This document shows, one piece after another, positions 18,849 through 26,792 of a stretch of DNA of 57,108 nucleotides. Where the stretch lies: contig NZ_BJYR01000028.1 in NCBI RefSeq assembly GCF_007991615.1, positions 1 to 57,108 on the forward strand. The letters are read 5' to 3'. Numbering within the stretch: the stretch's first letter is position 1; each line of letters starts with the position of its first letter. The translations under genes and the position numbers were made by a program. Source of the stretch: Novosphingobium sediminis. GTDB lineage: Bacteria > Pseudomonadota > Alphaproteobacteria > Sphingomonadales > Sphingomonadaceae. The notes beneath the pieces are model-generated. The model saw nothing but the letters and a program-made list of their open reading frames with translations. It was not told the DNA's origin and made no database searches.

Positions 18849-20900
18849 TTACGCCCGCGCCAATGCGCGCAAGGATCGCTGGGCCCAGCGATCATCTGCC
18901 GCCAGCAGCGCCAGCACGGCAATGGCGAGCTCATCAGGGTCCGAGCCCAGTTCGCGGGCGAGGTCGGCCAAGGGTGGCCACTGTGCAAGCCAGGTGTGCA
19001 CAGCGAGCGCGGCAGAAACGGTGTTTGGCGAGAGCTGGCCGCTCTTGGGGGGATCGCCTGCCCAGTCGATGGCGTGGGCTATCCGCTGCAGCCGCTTGGG
19101 CAATGGCAGAACGCCGACTGCCGCCTCGGTAAGGCATTCCGCTAGTTCCGATGCATGATTAGCCGACCATTGCCCGGCGAGTGCGCCAGCGCGCAGGTCT
19201 GCCAAAGCAGTCCGGATCGCGTACAACACCCGCTCCTGCGCAGCGAGCATCAACGTCTCATCCCCGCCAAAGCCCGCGATATCGACACCAAACGACGCGA
19301 GGAAGCTAGGCCTGATGGGGGCGGACATGCAGTACGCTACCCGCGCTTCCCGCACCTGGGGCGCGTCGACCAAGGCCACCTTGCGAAAAGCGGGCAGGCC
19401 CTGCTGTACGGCTCCGCTGCGGTCTACCAAAACGAGGCTGGTGAGGTGCGAGACCAGTCCTTCCGCACAGGCCAGCGCAGTCGCCTCGGCACATGGGAGT
19501 GCGCGGAGCCGCCGGGCCGCCACCAGTGCGCCTATCGCGCGCGGCCAGTCCCCTTGCAACGGCGGCGTTTCCGGCAATGCTGCCACTGCACCGGACAGGA
19601 CATGGCACTCCAGCCCGTTGCGCCGCCAATGCCAGGCCCCGTCGCTTTCGCGTTGGGGGGTGGTCATTGGTGCACGCAGCTGTGCGATGGCTGCGGCGAT
19701 GGCGACGGGCGTATCTGCACCGGCAGCGATGAACAGATCTCCGCCGGTGAGCGCGGCAAGATAGCCCACGTTCGCCTCCAGGCTATCCGAACCGAGCAGG
19801 ACCACGCTCACCCGCTTGGCGTTGGCCGCGAGCGCATGAACGTCGAGCGCATGGCTCTTCCCGTCGGTGATCAGGAGCAGATCGCGGACTTCCTCTGCTG
19901 CTGCTTGCTGGAGTGCGCGGCCGATCTCGGTCCCGCCGTGCGGTGGCTGCAACTGCGCCACCGCGTCGGCCCAGTCCGCAGCCCGGTCGGACGCGCCGAC
20001 CCGCTCAACCCTATCGTCGAATTGCCACAGAGCGATCCGGTCGTCCGCGCCGAAGCAGGCAGTCAACGACGCCAGTCCTTGGCAGACCGCGTCATGGAGC
20101 GATCCATGCGTTCCGCAAGATGAATTCATGGAGCCGGACCGGTCAACCAGCACAGCAAGTGATAGCGGCGCACTACCACTGGGGACAGCGTGACAGGCGA
20201 TCTGCAGCGCCGCTCCATCGGCCCCCTCCCCTGCCGCGAGGTCGGGAAGCATGGTCGGTGCGGCCAGATCGAGCGCAGCGCCCAGCGGCACCTCCAGCGT
20301 GCCTTCGCGCAGTATGGCGTTGCCAACTGTACATTCGCGATCAGCTTCGATCCGCAGGGTCGCAGTGTCAGGCTGACCACCGCCAATCAGATCGTCACAC
20401 TGCGCGAGCGGGCTTTGGCCATAGAGCTGCCCAACCGTCAGCGGCAGCCGCAAGTTGCTGCGCTCGCCCTGCGGGGTCAACTGCATCGCCCACCGCGCGG
20501 TCACTTCAACCGTATCGCCCGCGCCCAGATTGCCGACCGAGACCATGTGGATGCCCGGCATCAGTTCCTCATGCAGGACCGCCGCGAGACCCTCATCGAT
20601 AGCCTCTTCGTACGTTTCGCGGGCATTCTCGCGCGGCTGCGCGACCCCTTGCAGCACCCGCTCCCCGATCCGGGCCTCAAGCGCGAAGACCACCGCATCG
20701 ATCGGGACGGGGAAGGTCAGCGCCGCCTCGATCGAACTGCATTCCCGATTGCGGAACAGGCGGCGCATAGCGACCAACGCAAAACTGCCGCGAACCGAAA
20801 GGTCGATCTCGGTCCGCTCCAGTGGCGCCGGGATCTGGCCGCGCTCAGCCAGATGGGCGGCCATGAAGGCACCCAGCGGATCAATCGTTGCTGTCGTCAT
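18849..20900 (-). CDS. VIT domain and von Willebrand factor A domain protein
   Basis: 683 residues. The N-terminal ~140 residues form a vault/inter-alpha-trypsin (VIT) domain: FALVAMRRLFRN, LTFPVPIDAVVF, then ARETYEEAIDEG and GDTVEVTARW. A vWA domain follows with a complete MIDAS motif (LVDRSGSMNSS), a conserved Thr (HGGTEIGRAL) and LLLITDGKSH. The C-terminal ~250 residues are helical and unassigned. No signal peptide is visible, so it is probably cytoplasmic. Such proteins usually act as metal-dependent interaction scaffolds, and no substrate can be inferred. The start overlaps the last 20 bases of the MerR-type regulator, so the two are co-translated and probably controlled by the dyad operator upstream. 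Confidence 0.85.
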   Translation of the reverse strand: MTTATIDPLGAFMAAHLAERGQIPAPLERTEIDLSVRGSFALVAMRRLFRNRECSSIEAALTFPVPIDAVVFALEARIGERVLQGVAQPRENARETYEEAIDEGLAAVLHEELMPGIHMVSVGNLGAGDTVEVTARWAMQLTPQGERSNLRLPLTVGQLYGQSPLAQCDDLIGGGQPDTATLRIEADRECTVGNAILREGTLEVPLGAALDLAAPTMLPDLAAGEGADGAALQIACHAVPSGSAPLSLAVLVDRSGSMNSSCGTHGSLHDAVCQGLASLTACFGADDRIALWQFDDRVERVGASDRAADWADAVAQLQPPHGGTEIGRALQQAAAEEVRDLLLITDGKSHALDVHALAANAKRVSVVLLGSDSLEANVGYLAALTGGDLFIAAGADTPVAIAAAIAQLRAPMTTPQRESDGAWHWRRNGLECHVLSGAVAALPETPPLQGDWPRAIGALVAARRLRALPCAEATALACAEGLVSHLTSLVLVDRSGAVQQGLPAFRKVALVDAPQVREARVAYCMSAPIRPSFLASFGVDIAGFGGDETLMLAAQERVLYAIRTALADLRAGALAGQWSANHASELAECLTEAAVGVLPLPKRLQRIAHAIDWAGDPPKSGQLSPNTVSAALAVHTWLAQWPPLADLARELGSDPDELAIAVLALLAADDRWAQRSLRALARA

Positions 20901-21249
20901 CGCCGGGTGCTCCTGAATGCAAGGCCTTGGTCAGAATGGTGCGGGCGGTGGCAAGCAGGGGTTCGACCGGATCACCGCTGCCAAGCCGATCCGCCGCGAC
21001 CACCAAAGTGATCCCGTCCGCCAGAGGCAAAGGCACGCCCTCGCGCGAGCCGAGCAACAGCCGGATCGCAGCTGGCGGAAAGCCCAGCTCCTTGAGACGC
21101 AGATAACGCCGGATGGCGTGAACATGATCGTCGCCATATTCGGCATTGGCCCGCCCGCCCGCAGGTGCTGCCAGAAAGCCTTCGCTGATCAGGTAGCGGA
21201 CCTGACGTTCTGTGATCCCGGTCTGTTTGACGAGTTCGCGAATCCGCAA
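20881..21249 (-). CDS. MerR-family transcriptional regulator
   Basis: 122 residues from a TTG start at 21249, chosen because AAAGGA lies seven bases upstream and because longer forms would translate through the operator. It opens LRIRELVKQTGITERQVRYLISEGFL, a MerR helix-turn-helix, and continues with a wing (AEYGDDHVHAIRRYL) and LKELGFPPAAIRLLL. The C-terminal effector part is short and has no Cys pair, so a metal sensor of the MerR/CueR kind is unlikely. It overlaps the VIT/vWA gene by 20 bases and probably regulates that operon from the two dyads at 21259-21324. Confidence 0.85.
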   Translation of the reverse strand: MRIRELVKQTGITERQVRYLISEGFLAAPAGGRANAEYGDDHVHAIRRYLRLKELGFPPAAIRLLLGSREGVPLPLADGITLVVAADRLGSGDPVEPLLATARTILTKALHSGAPGDDDSND

Positions 21250-21258
21250 GTGCCGTCC

Positions 21259-21324
21259 TTTCGACGCATATTTTGTCGAAAGCAGTACTCCGGTCAACTT
21301 CTTTCGACAAAATATACGTCGAAA
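21259..21324. promoter_or_regulatory. Double-dyad operator in front of the MerR/VIT operon
   Basis: Two 24-base elements, 21259-21282 and 21301-21324, are inverted copies of each other with a single mismatch, separated by 18 bases. Each is itself a dyad: TTTCGACG on one side, TTTTGTCGAAAG on the other, with an AT-rich centre. A further half site (ACGTCGAA) follows at 21327-21334. The position just upstream of the regulator's TTG and its Shine-Dalgarno suggests an autoregulated promoter; similar arms of about this size are used by MerR-type dimers. Confidence 0.65.
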
Positions 21325-21734
21325 CACGTCGAATGAGAATGACCGCTACTAGTCCTCTCGTCCTGCTCGCAGCACTGGATGAAGCGTTCGACGAATTCGC
21401 CCTGCGATCGAAAGTCGATCTGCGAGGCCACCGGGCGGTGACGGACAAAGCGAATGCGGATGGCGGCAAGCTGGTCGCGCAAGCGTTCCCGGCTTCGCTC
21501 AACAAACGGGAGCGCCGCTGCGCCCAGACTGATGAGATCATCGGCCAGCCCCTGCGCCAGTTCAGCCTGCTCGGCGCCCGGGACGGTGCGCCAGAGCGCG
21601 TCGACCTGCTGCACCAACGCGGGCACATTCCGCCGCACAAGCGCCGCCAGATCTATCACTGCGATATCCAGCGCATCGCCTTCGGCCATATCGACCCGCG
21701 TGAGCGCGCCTGCATTGCAGACCATTTCGTTCAC
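21294..21734 (-). CDS. Hypothetical protein (strand assignment uncertain)
   Basis: 146 residues if started at ATG 21734; an internal ATG gives MAEGDALDIAVIDLAALV. The middle is Leu/Ala/Val/Asp-rich and looks like a normal helical protein (VQQVDALWRTVPGAEQAEL, LRDQLAAIRIRF). Its last codons run into the double-dyad operator. The opposite strand carries an open frame in the same codon phase, so GC-by-position cannot separate them. I favour this strand for 21340-21700 because the complement is unusually rich in His, Arg, Gln and Cys, a typical sign of antisense reading. Function unknown; it may be the first gene of the MerR/VIT operon. Confidence 0.4.
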   Translation of the reverse strand: MNEMVCNAGALTRVDMAEGDALDIAVIDLAALVRRNVPALVQQVDALWRTVPGAEQAELAQGLADDLISLGAAALPFVERSRERLRDQLAAIRIRFVRHRPVASQIDFRSQGEFVERFIQCCEQDERTSSGHSHSTCFDVYFVERS

Positions 21735-22052
21735 AATTGGGGCATTGATCGCGCGTATGTCTCGCGTGTGCTGGATGCGCTCGCGCGGCGGGCAGACGGC
21801 ATTCTCGACGAGCGCGAGGAATTGGCTGTCGAAGCTATCGAGCGCGTATTCGCCGAAACAGGCCGCCTCACACTGGGCAAAGCGGCGGACACTGCGACCG
21901 AAGCGGCGATGACCGCAGGGACCACGATTGCAGGCGCAGCAAGCACGGTTGGCAACACGCTGGCCAGCACAGCCACAGCGGTCAGCGGCTCGCTGTCCAA
22001 GGCGCTATCCGGGGTGGCAGGGCGGTTCGGCACGGCAAGCCGCAATCCGTAA
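21333..22052 (+). CDS. Hypothetical protein; C-terminal third more credible than the rest
   Basis: An open frame from ATG 21333 gives 239 residues. The last ~95 (from about 21768: VLDALARRADGILDEREELAVEAIERVFAE, then an Ala/Thr/Ser/Gly-rich tail ending GVAGRF) look like a genuine protein. The first half is antisense to the other candidate and His/Arg-rich, which argues against it. Either the whole frame is real and divergent from the MerR gene across the operator, or only a shorter gene starting near GTG 21768 is real. No strong ribosome-binding site separates these options. Function unknown. Confidence 0.35.
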   Translation: MRMTATSPLVLLAALDEAFDEFALRSKVDLRGHRAVTDKANADGGKLVAQAFPASLNKRERRCAQTDEIIGQPLRQFSLLGARDGAPERVDLLHQRGHIPPHKRRQIYHCDIQRIAFGHIDPRERACIADHFVHNWGIDRAYVSRVLDALARRADGILDEREELAVEAIERVFAETGRLTLGKAADTATEAAMTAGTTIAGAASTVGNTLASTATAVSGSLSKALSGVAGRFGTASRNP

Positions 22053-22061
22053 GGCGCCTGG

Positions 22062-23033
22062 CTAGGGGGCGGGGCTGGCAGAAACCGAAGCTACCGGGAC
22101 AGCTTCCGGCGTTGATGTTGGCGCGGGCACTGGTGTCGGCACTGGCGCCGGCGTCGCTGTATTTGCAGGAGCGGGTTCCGCCAACAGTGCTGCAGCAGGT
22201 GCCCCCACTGCAGCCTCAGCCTGAGCCTTCGTCGCGTGCGCCGCTTCACCCTGCACCACCTCTGCCGCCTCCACCACAAACGCGGGTGCAGGCGTGCCCT
22301 CTTTCGCGAGCCGGAATGCGAAGGGATAGGTCTCGCCGTTCCACGTGACCGTCAGGTCCACGCGCTGCGGCAGTTTGGCATCCTTGATCTTATGCAGCAC
22401 GATCTTGCCGCCGTAGCTTTGCATCGGATCGACAGTGCTCAGTTGCACCACATCGTTGCCCAGCGCCGCGCGGGTTTCATCAAGCCGCGACTGGATGGCC
22501 GCGATACCCACGCCGGTCCCCGCAGTGATCGCCATGGCCTGGACCTGGCCGAAGGCGCTTGGTGCGGAGTAACTGCTGTAATAGCTGCCGTAAGGGGTGT
22601 GGAGCGTGCCGCGGTAGGTATCGCGCTGGCTTGCCGCAGCAGCCGCAGCAAGGCCACCTGCCATTGCCAGCCCGATCTGCCCCCACATCGCACGGTTTTT
22701 CGCCTTGCCGATCAGCTCCTTAACCGTGAACACGCCAACATCCTTGCCCGCGCTGGTGGCGGCAAAGTTCGTCACGTCGATGGTGACGGCCGCATCGCCT
22801 TCGTTCCACACCGCCACGCTGAACGCCATGCTGCCATGGTCGAGCGGCAGCGGGCTGATCTGCACTGCACCCCTGGCCTTGTGCAGATCAAGCGTCGGGA
22901 CCCCTTGCAGATAGCGGACGGTTTCCGCGCCCACTTGCACCGCCTGCACTTCGGGCGGCGCGGCATTGGCGGGACCGGAGGCGGCGATCAGCGCGGCGCT
23001 GATGGCGGCGACGCAAGAAGGGGCGCGGTGCAT
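22062..23033 (-). CDS. Secreted or periplasmic hypothetical protein
   Basis: 323 residues. The N-terminus is a plausible Sec signal peptide (MHRAPSCVAAISAALIAASGP... with an ANA-A cleavage-like site near residue 25). The exported part has a beta-rich segment (MAFSVAVWNEGDAAVTIDV) and a Gly/Ala-rich, possibly membrane-associating stretch near 120-140 (GLAMAGGLAAAAAAS). A Tyr/Ser-rich linker, a second beta-rich segment (VDLTVTWNGETYPFAFRL) and a Pro/Ala/Thr-rich tail of about 45 residues follow. I do not recognise the family. It stands alone, divergent from the HepT/MntA-like pair. Confidence 0.7.
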   Translation of the reverse strand: MHRAPSCVAAISAALIAASGPANAAPPEVQAVQVGAETVRYLQGVPTLDLHKARGAVQISPLPLDHGSMAFSVAVWNEGDAAVTIDVTNFAATSAGKDVGVFTVKELIGKAKNRAMWGQIGLAMAGGLAAAAAASQRDTYRGTLHTPYGSYYSSYSAPSAFGQVQAMAITAGTGVGIAAIQSRLDETRAALGNDVVQLSTVDPMQSYGGKIVLHKIKDAKLPQRVDLTVTWNGETYPFAFRLAKEGTPAPAFVVEAAEVVQGEAAHATKAQAEAAVGAPAAALLAEPAPANTATPAPVPTPVPAPTSTPEAVPVASVSASPAP

Positions 23034-23189
23034 GGTGATTTCCCTGTTTTATCTCATGAGCTTGCACCGAGTCGCCGGTGCCTCGCTGGGCCTTGCTCGC
23101 CAGTTGCGTCATTTCCGGTCGTGGCAGAGACTTGTTGCGCGCGCCCCGCCTCTTGCCCTTCCCCCGGCAATGATGGCACATGCCACCCC

Positions 23190-23606
23190 ATGCCTTCCCC
23201 GTTTCCCGGCCTTGATTTCTCGCCGCTCAGCAATGCGATCGCCCGCCTTGGCGAAGGGCTGGTGCGCTATCAGGCCGATACCGCCGACACGCAGATCCGC
23301 GACGGGCTGATCCAGCGGTTCGAATTCACCTACGACCTTGCGCACAAGATGCTGCGCCGCGCGCTGGAAGAGGCGGCCGCCAATCCGGAAGAGATCGACC
23401 GCCTGACATTCCCGGCGCTGATCCGCACGGGTGTGGAACAAGGCATTGTCGCGGGTGAATGGGCCGATTGGCGCACCTTCCGCGAGATGCGCAACATCAC
23501 CTCGCACACCTATGACGAGGCCAAGGCCGTGCAGGTCGTCGCCGCCATCCCCGCCTTCCTTGCCGAAGCAGAAGCCCTGCTTGCCCGCCTGCAAGCGCGC
23601 AGATGA
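23190..23606 (+). CDS. HI0074/HepT-like nucleotidyltransferase partner
   Basis: 138 residues from ATG 23190, all-helical. Typical features of the nucleotidyltransferase substrate-binding family are RFEFTYDLAHKMLRRAL, GVEQGIVAGEWADWRTFREMRNITSHTYDE and an Ala/Leu-rich C-terminal helix. The R-N-x-x-S-H-x-Y stretch corresponds to the HEPN-type RX4-6H motif. It overlaps the following nucleotidyltransferase as ATGA. Such pairs (HI0073/HI0074 or HepT/MntA) act as toxin-antitoxin modules in which the nucleotidyltransferase modifies and silences the HEPN RNase. Which of the two subgroups this belongs to cannot be settled by eye. Confidence 0.85.
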   Translation: MPSPFPGLDFSPLSNAIARLGEGLVRYQADTADTQIRDGLIQRFEFTYDLAHKMLRRALEEAAANPEEIDRLTFPALIRTGVEQGIVAGEWADWRTFREMRNITSHTYDEAKAVQVVAAIPAFLAEAEALLARLQARR

Positions 23607-23908
23607 CCGCCACGCTCGCCCTCACCTCTGATGAACTGGCGCAGGTCCGCGCCATTCTCGCGCGCCACCTCCCATCCGGGGTGCGCGTGTCGGTGTTCGG
23701 CAGCCGGGCAAAGGGCACTGCAAAACACTGGTCCGACCTCGACCTCGTGCTCGCAGGCCCTGCCCCCCTCCCCCTTTCGCTGCTGGCAGAACTGGCCGAA
23801 GCCTTCGACGATTCCCCGCTGCCGTGGAAAGTCGATCTGGTCGACCGCGCCAGCGTCAGCGAAGGCTTCGCTGCGATCATTGACGCCAGCGCCGTCCTAC
23901 TCGACTAA
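23603..23908 (+). CDS. MntA-like minimal nucleotidyltransferase
   Basis: 101 residues. It carries the minimal nucleotidyltransferase signature FGSRAKGTAKHWSDLDLVL (G-S-x-A-x-G...S-D-x-D-L), followed by the third catalytic Asp in WKVDLVDRA. The start overlaps the stop of the HepT/HI0074-like gene (ATGA), so both are made together. As the antitoxin or modifying partner it would transfer nucleotides to its HEPN partner. It probably helps plasmid stability or acts as an abortive defence module. It ends 31 bases from the convergent DUF3883 gene. Confidence 0.87.
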   Translation: MTATLALTSDELAQVRAILARHLPSGVRVSVFGSRAKGTAKHWSDLDLVLAGPAPLPLSLLAELAEAFDDSPLPWKVDLVDRASVSEGFAAIIDASAVLLD

Positions 23909-23939
23909 CCTCGCCCCGCCACCAACTGCACTTCTGCGC

Positions 23940-24809
23940 CTAGCGCAGCGCGGCGAGAAAGCTGGTCGGCGTCAGCTCGGCATGGTCGGCCAAAGGCGGA
24001 CGCAGCGCAAAGGCCCGCGGCGCGCGAGCAAAGTTCCACAAGCGCACGAGATGCCACGAATCCCGCCTCGCGTCGGCCACGGCCACCTCGTTGGCGGTGA
24101 TGTGAAACGGCGTGCGCTCCCACCCGTTGGTTGTCTTCACCTCGATCAGCCGCTCGCGGCCATCGGCCTCGAAGCTCAGGATGTCATAGCCGTAACCGTC
24201 GCCATCCTGCTCGGATGTCCAGCGCACCTTGTCCGCCAGCGCGCCGCACCCGGCAGCAATCAGCCCAGCGCGTTCATGGTGCAGCACCAGCGCCTCGCCC
24301 GCCTTGCCCAGCGCACGATTGCGAGCATCGCGCGCGGCCACGTCCCACTTCCGCCCGAACGCAGCCAGAACCTGTGGATCGACCGGCGGCGGTTCATTGC
24401 GATGCGTCGGCGGCGGACCAATCCAAAGCGTCGGCATGTCACGGCGCAGGGCGTGGTCGCCTCCTGTCCCGCCCACTTCAGCCACCACTGAAGCGGTCCA
24501 CCAATCGCGCGGCGCCAGCCATTGCGGGTGGGCATCGAGCCAGCGGCGCACGCCATCCACCAGCGCCGCCTGAAAATTCATCGCCGGCTTGTATCCGGGA
24601 ATCCACGGCTGCCCAAAGCCGAGCAGGACTGCGCTGATGTTCTGGTGCTTGAACTCGATGGAGCCCTTGCTGCGCCCGGTCCGCGCCTGCAACGCCCGGT
24701 TGTGCTCCGCCTTGTTGTATGGTCGTTCGGCTATGTCGTCGTCCAGCATGGCGAAGTAATCTGCCACGATCAGTTCAATCTCGGGAGCCGTCCAATCCTC
24801 TCCGGCCAT
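23940..24809 (-). CDS. DUF3883 domain protein (putative nuclease-like)
   Basis: 289 residues from the ATG that overlaps the preceding stop (TGATG); longer frames upstream lie inside that gene. N-terminal residues (DWTAPEIELIVADYFAML...NKAEHNRAL...GSIEFKHQNISAVL) form a helical domain often seen N-terminal to DUF3883 domains. The C-terminal half has GKAGEALVLHHE, GDGYGYDILSF and RLIEVKTTNG. The D-x(n)-E-x-K pattern is that of a PD-(D/E)XK-like fold. Proteins of this type are frequent in defence islands and may recognise or cut DNA. Tight coupling to the HEPN-like gene suggests a two-component module. Confidence 0.82.
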   Translation of the reverse strand: MAGEDWTAPEIELIVADYFAMLDDDIAERPYNKAEHNRALQARTGRSKGSIEFKHQNISAVLLGFGQPWIPGYKPAMNFQAALVDGVRRWLDAHPQWLAPRDWWTASVVAEVGGTGGDHALRRDMPTLWIGPPPTHRNEPPPVDPQVLAAFGRKWDVAARDARNRALGKAGEALVLHHERAGLIAAGCGALADKVRWTSEQDGDGYGYDILSFEADGRERLIEVKTTNGWERTPFHITANEVAVADARRDSWHLVRLWNFARAPRAFALRPPLADHAELTPTSFLAALR

Positions 24810-25495
24810 CAGTCTTCGACCACGGGATATTGCGGCATCGGCCATTCGTGGTCCGGATTGTCCATCATCAGGTCGATGAACAATGGCAGCAGGCAGCCCA
24901 GGATGGCCGCGCCGTCGCGCACTTGCGCGCGGTTGACGCTGCTGTTCCACGTGGCGCCACCATGCACGATCTGGTTGCGCAGCACATAGAGCCGCCCGAA
25001 CACGATCGACAGCAAGGTGGCGGTGTCATGCCGTGCCAGCGCGCTGTTGATGGCCACCCGCTCGCGGTCCATCCGCTCGCGCCAGTCGGCAAAGCCTGCG
25101 CTGCCATTGTGGTGCAGCCAGAACGGCGCGAAAACGTGGCGATTGTCCAGCAGCACGCGGATTTCCTGCGCAAACCGCTGCCATACCAGGCCATAGATGC
25201 GATGCCGGTTATCGAACCCCACCAGCGTCGTGAAAAACCGCATGAACAGGTCGCGCTCGCGCTGGCTTTCCGCTCCCAGCGCCAGCGAAACGTCCGCTGC
25301 ATAGGCCGCGTTGAACCCGATCCACGAGAGCAGGAAGCGCACATCCTGATCATCGGTCTCCACATCGGCGCGGATCAGCCAGGACAGCGCACGATGCACC
25401 CGCAGCGACAACGGCGTCGGAAACCCCTCGCGCAGCCGCCGCTGCTTGTCCTTCAGCGCCAGAGGATGCAGCGGATCGGTCGGGCCAGCGGTCAT
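24809..25495 (-). CDS. HEPN-like helical protein, partner of the DUF3883 gene
   Basis: 228 residues, almost entirely helical. After LSLRVHRALSWLIRA and FLLSWIGFNAAYAA comes LYVLRNQIVHGGATWNSS; R-N-x-x-V-H-G matches the R-x4-H motif of HEPN ribonucleases and of Apea-like HEPN proteins. The start is an ATG at 25495. The stop is shared with the ATG of the DUF3883 gene (TGATG), so the proteins are made in near-equal amounts. A possible function is an RNase effector or a structural HEPN in a small defence module. Assignment rests on this motif and fold impression. Confidence 0.68.
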   Translation of the reverse strand: MTAGPTDPLHPLALKDKQRRLREGFPTPLSLRVHRALSWLIRADVETDDQDVRFLLSWIGFNAAYAADVSLALGAESQRERDLFMRFFTTLVGFDNRHRIYGLVWQRFAQEIRVLLDNRHVFAPFWLHHNGSAGFADWRERMDRERVAINSALARHDTATLLSIVFGRLYVLRNQIVHGGATWNSSVNRAQVRDGAAILGCLLPLFIDLMMDNPDHEWPMPQYPVVED

Positions 25496-25560
25496 GCCGA
25501 GCAGGCTATCAGCCCCGCCCCCGGCTGCAACCCCTCACGTATCAGCCTGCTGCCTCAGCC

Positions 25561-26736
25561 CTACGCCGCAGCCATCGCCCGGCGCATGAAGGCGCCGAAT
25601 AGCGGCACGGTGAAGGCGGTGTCGCCGTGGGCCGGACTGTAGAGCATGCCCTTGCGGATCAGGCTGTTGCGCGTTGGCGCCACGGTGTTCACCTTCACGC
25701 CCATCGCCTCCGCAATGTCGCCTGAGCGGTGCGGCCCCTCCCCCAGCTCTGCCATCGCGCGCATGTATCGCTTTTCCGCCGGACTGAGGCGGTCAAACCG
25801 AACGCGGAAGAAGCTCGCATCCAGTTCCGCCAGCGCCGCCACGCTGGCGTCGGCCACGTCGGCCTCGTTGATGGGCGATGCGTCGGCCAGATCCCAGCTA
25901 TGCTTGCCCCATTCCTGCAGGAAATAGGGATAGCCTTGCGTAGCCGCGAAAATCGCCGCCAGCGCGCCTTCGGTGATGTCCGCATCCTCGTGCTGCAATG
26001 GCACGCGGATGGCATCGTCCGCCGCTGCCCGGTCAAGCGGTCCCAACGGCACGAACGCAAACAACCGCTCGGCATAGGACTTGGCCCGCCCCATCTGCCC
26101 CAGCAGCTGGGGCAGCCCTGCCCCAACCAGCGTGATCGGCAATTGCAGCTGGTTTGCCCGGTGCAGCGCGCTGATCAGCGCGGCCAGCTCGTCCTCAGGC
26201 ACATATTGCAGCTCGTCGATGGCGAGCACGAAGGCGGTGCCATGCTCCTGCGCAGCCTCTCCTGCCGCTCGGATCAGGTCGGCCAAGTCGGATTCCAGAT
26301 CCCCACTGTCGGCCAACCCCGGCTCCACGTCGAAATCGAGCGCAACCTCGAACCCTTCGTAGGAAACGCGCGGCTTCACGAAACCCGCCAGCGCCGACAG
26401 CGCGCGGCGGATCTTCTGGCCCGCCTGCTTCATCCGGTCCATCTTGAGCAGCGCCGCGCGCAAGGCGGGCACCAGCATGGCGGGTAGCGACCGGTTTTCC
26501 GGCGCCTCCATCGCCACCACCACCAGCCCTTCCCCTTCGGCATGGTTGCGGATTGTGGTGAGCAGCACCGTCTTGCCCACGCCGCGCAGACCGTAGAAGA
26601 TCAGGCTGCGCGCGGCGCGCCCGGCCCGGATCCGGTCAAGCGCCACTGCGGCATCCTCGATCAGCGGAGCGCGACCGGCGAGTTCGGGCGGCGGCGTGCC
26701 AGCGCCGGGCGCAAAGGGATTTCGGCGTCTATCCAT
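25561..26736 (-). CDS. AAA ATPase with C-terminal winged helix (ORC/Cdc6-like)
   Basis: 391 residues. Walker A is FYGLRGVGKTVLL near residue 50; Walker B is FVLAIDELQYVPEDEL near 165-180; a sensor segment PITLVGAGLPQL follows. The C-terminal ~90 residues look like a winged helix (LSPAEKRYMRAMAEL...GDIAEAMGVKVNTVAPTRNSLIRKG). The architecture is that of AAA_16/ORC1-Cdc6-like STAND-type ATPases, which often sit in mobile elements with nucleases. The gene reads leftward toward the HEPN and DUF3883 genes (65-base gap). Two AGTTTAT repeats and an inverted GTAAACT lie just upstream, a possible operator. Substrate and partner are unknown. Confidence 0.85.
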   Translation of the reverse strand: MDRRRNPFAPGAGTPPPELAGRAPLIEDAAVALDRIRAGRAARSLIFYGLRGVGKTVLLTTIRNHAEGEGLVVVAMEAPENRSLPAMLVPALRAALLKMDRMKQAGQKIRRALSALAGFVKPRVSYEGFEVALDFDVEPGLADSGDLESDLADLIRAAGEAAQEHGTAFVLAIDELQYVPEDELAALISALHRANQLQLPITLVGAGLPQLLGQMGRAKSYAERLFAFVPLGPLDRAAADDAIRVPLQHEDADITEGALAAIFAATQGYPYFLQEWGKHSWDLADASPINEADVADASVAALAELDASFFRVRFDRLSPAEKRYMRAMAELGEGPHRSGDIAEAMGVKVNTVAPTRNSLIRKGMLYSPAHGDTAFTVPLFGAFMRRAMAAA

Positions 26737-26740
26737 AGCA

Positions 26741-26773
26741 AGTTTATGGCAGTTTATCTCTTTTCTGTAAACT
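26741..26773. promoter_or_regulatory. AGTTTAT repeats upstream of the AAA ATPase gene
   Basis: Direct repeats AGTTTAT at 26741 and 26751 (period 10) and an inverted copy of AGTTTAC at 26767-26773 form an AT-rich cluster in an otherwise GC-rich stretch, immediately upstream of the leftward ATG at 26736. This is likely the promoter/operator of the ATPase gene; a specific sigma factor or repressor cannot be named. Confidence 0.4.
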
Positions 26774-26792
26774 CACCTAACATCGCTATATG

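Noticed and set aside
21250..21327. A longer N-terminus for the MerR regulator
   Set aside because: These codons simply translate the double-dyad operator, and a ribosome-binding site lies just before TTG 21249.
22236..23189. A long rightward extension in front of the HepT-like gene
   Set aside because: The first 318 codons are antisense to the signal-peptide protein; the family match begins at ATG 23190.
23603..23908. An antibiotic nucleotidyltransferase (aminoglycoside resistance)
   Set aside because: Only ~100 residues with the minimal signature and coupled to a HepT/HI0074-like partner; no aminoglycoside-binding domain.
26741..26773. An attachment site or insertion-sequence end
   Set aside because: The AGTTTAT copies are short, upstream of a start codon and not flanked by a duplication or transposase; an operator is simpler.
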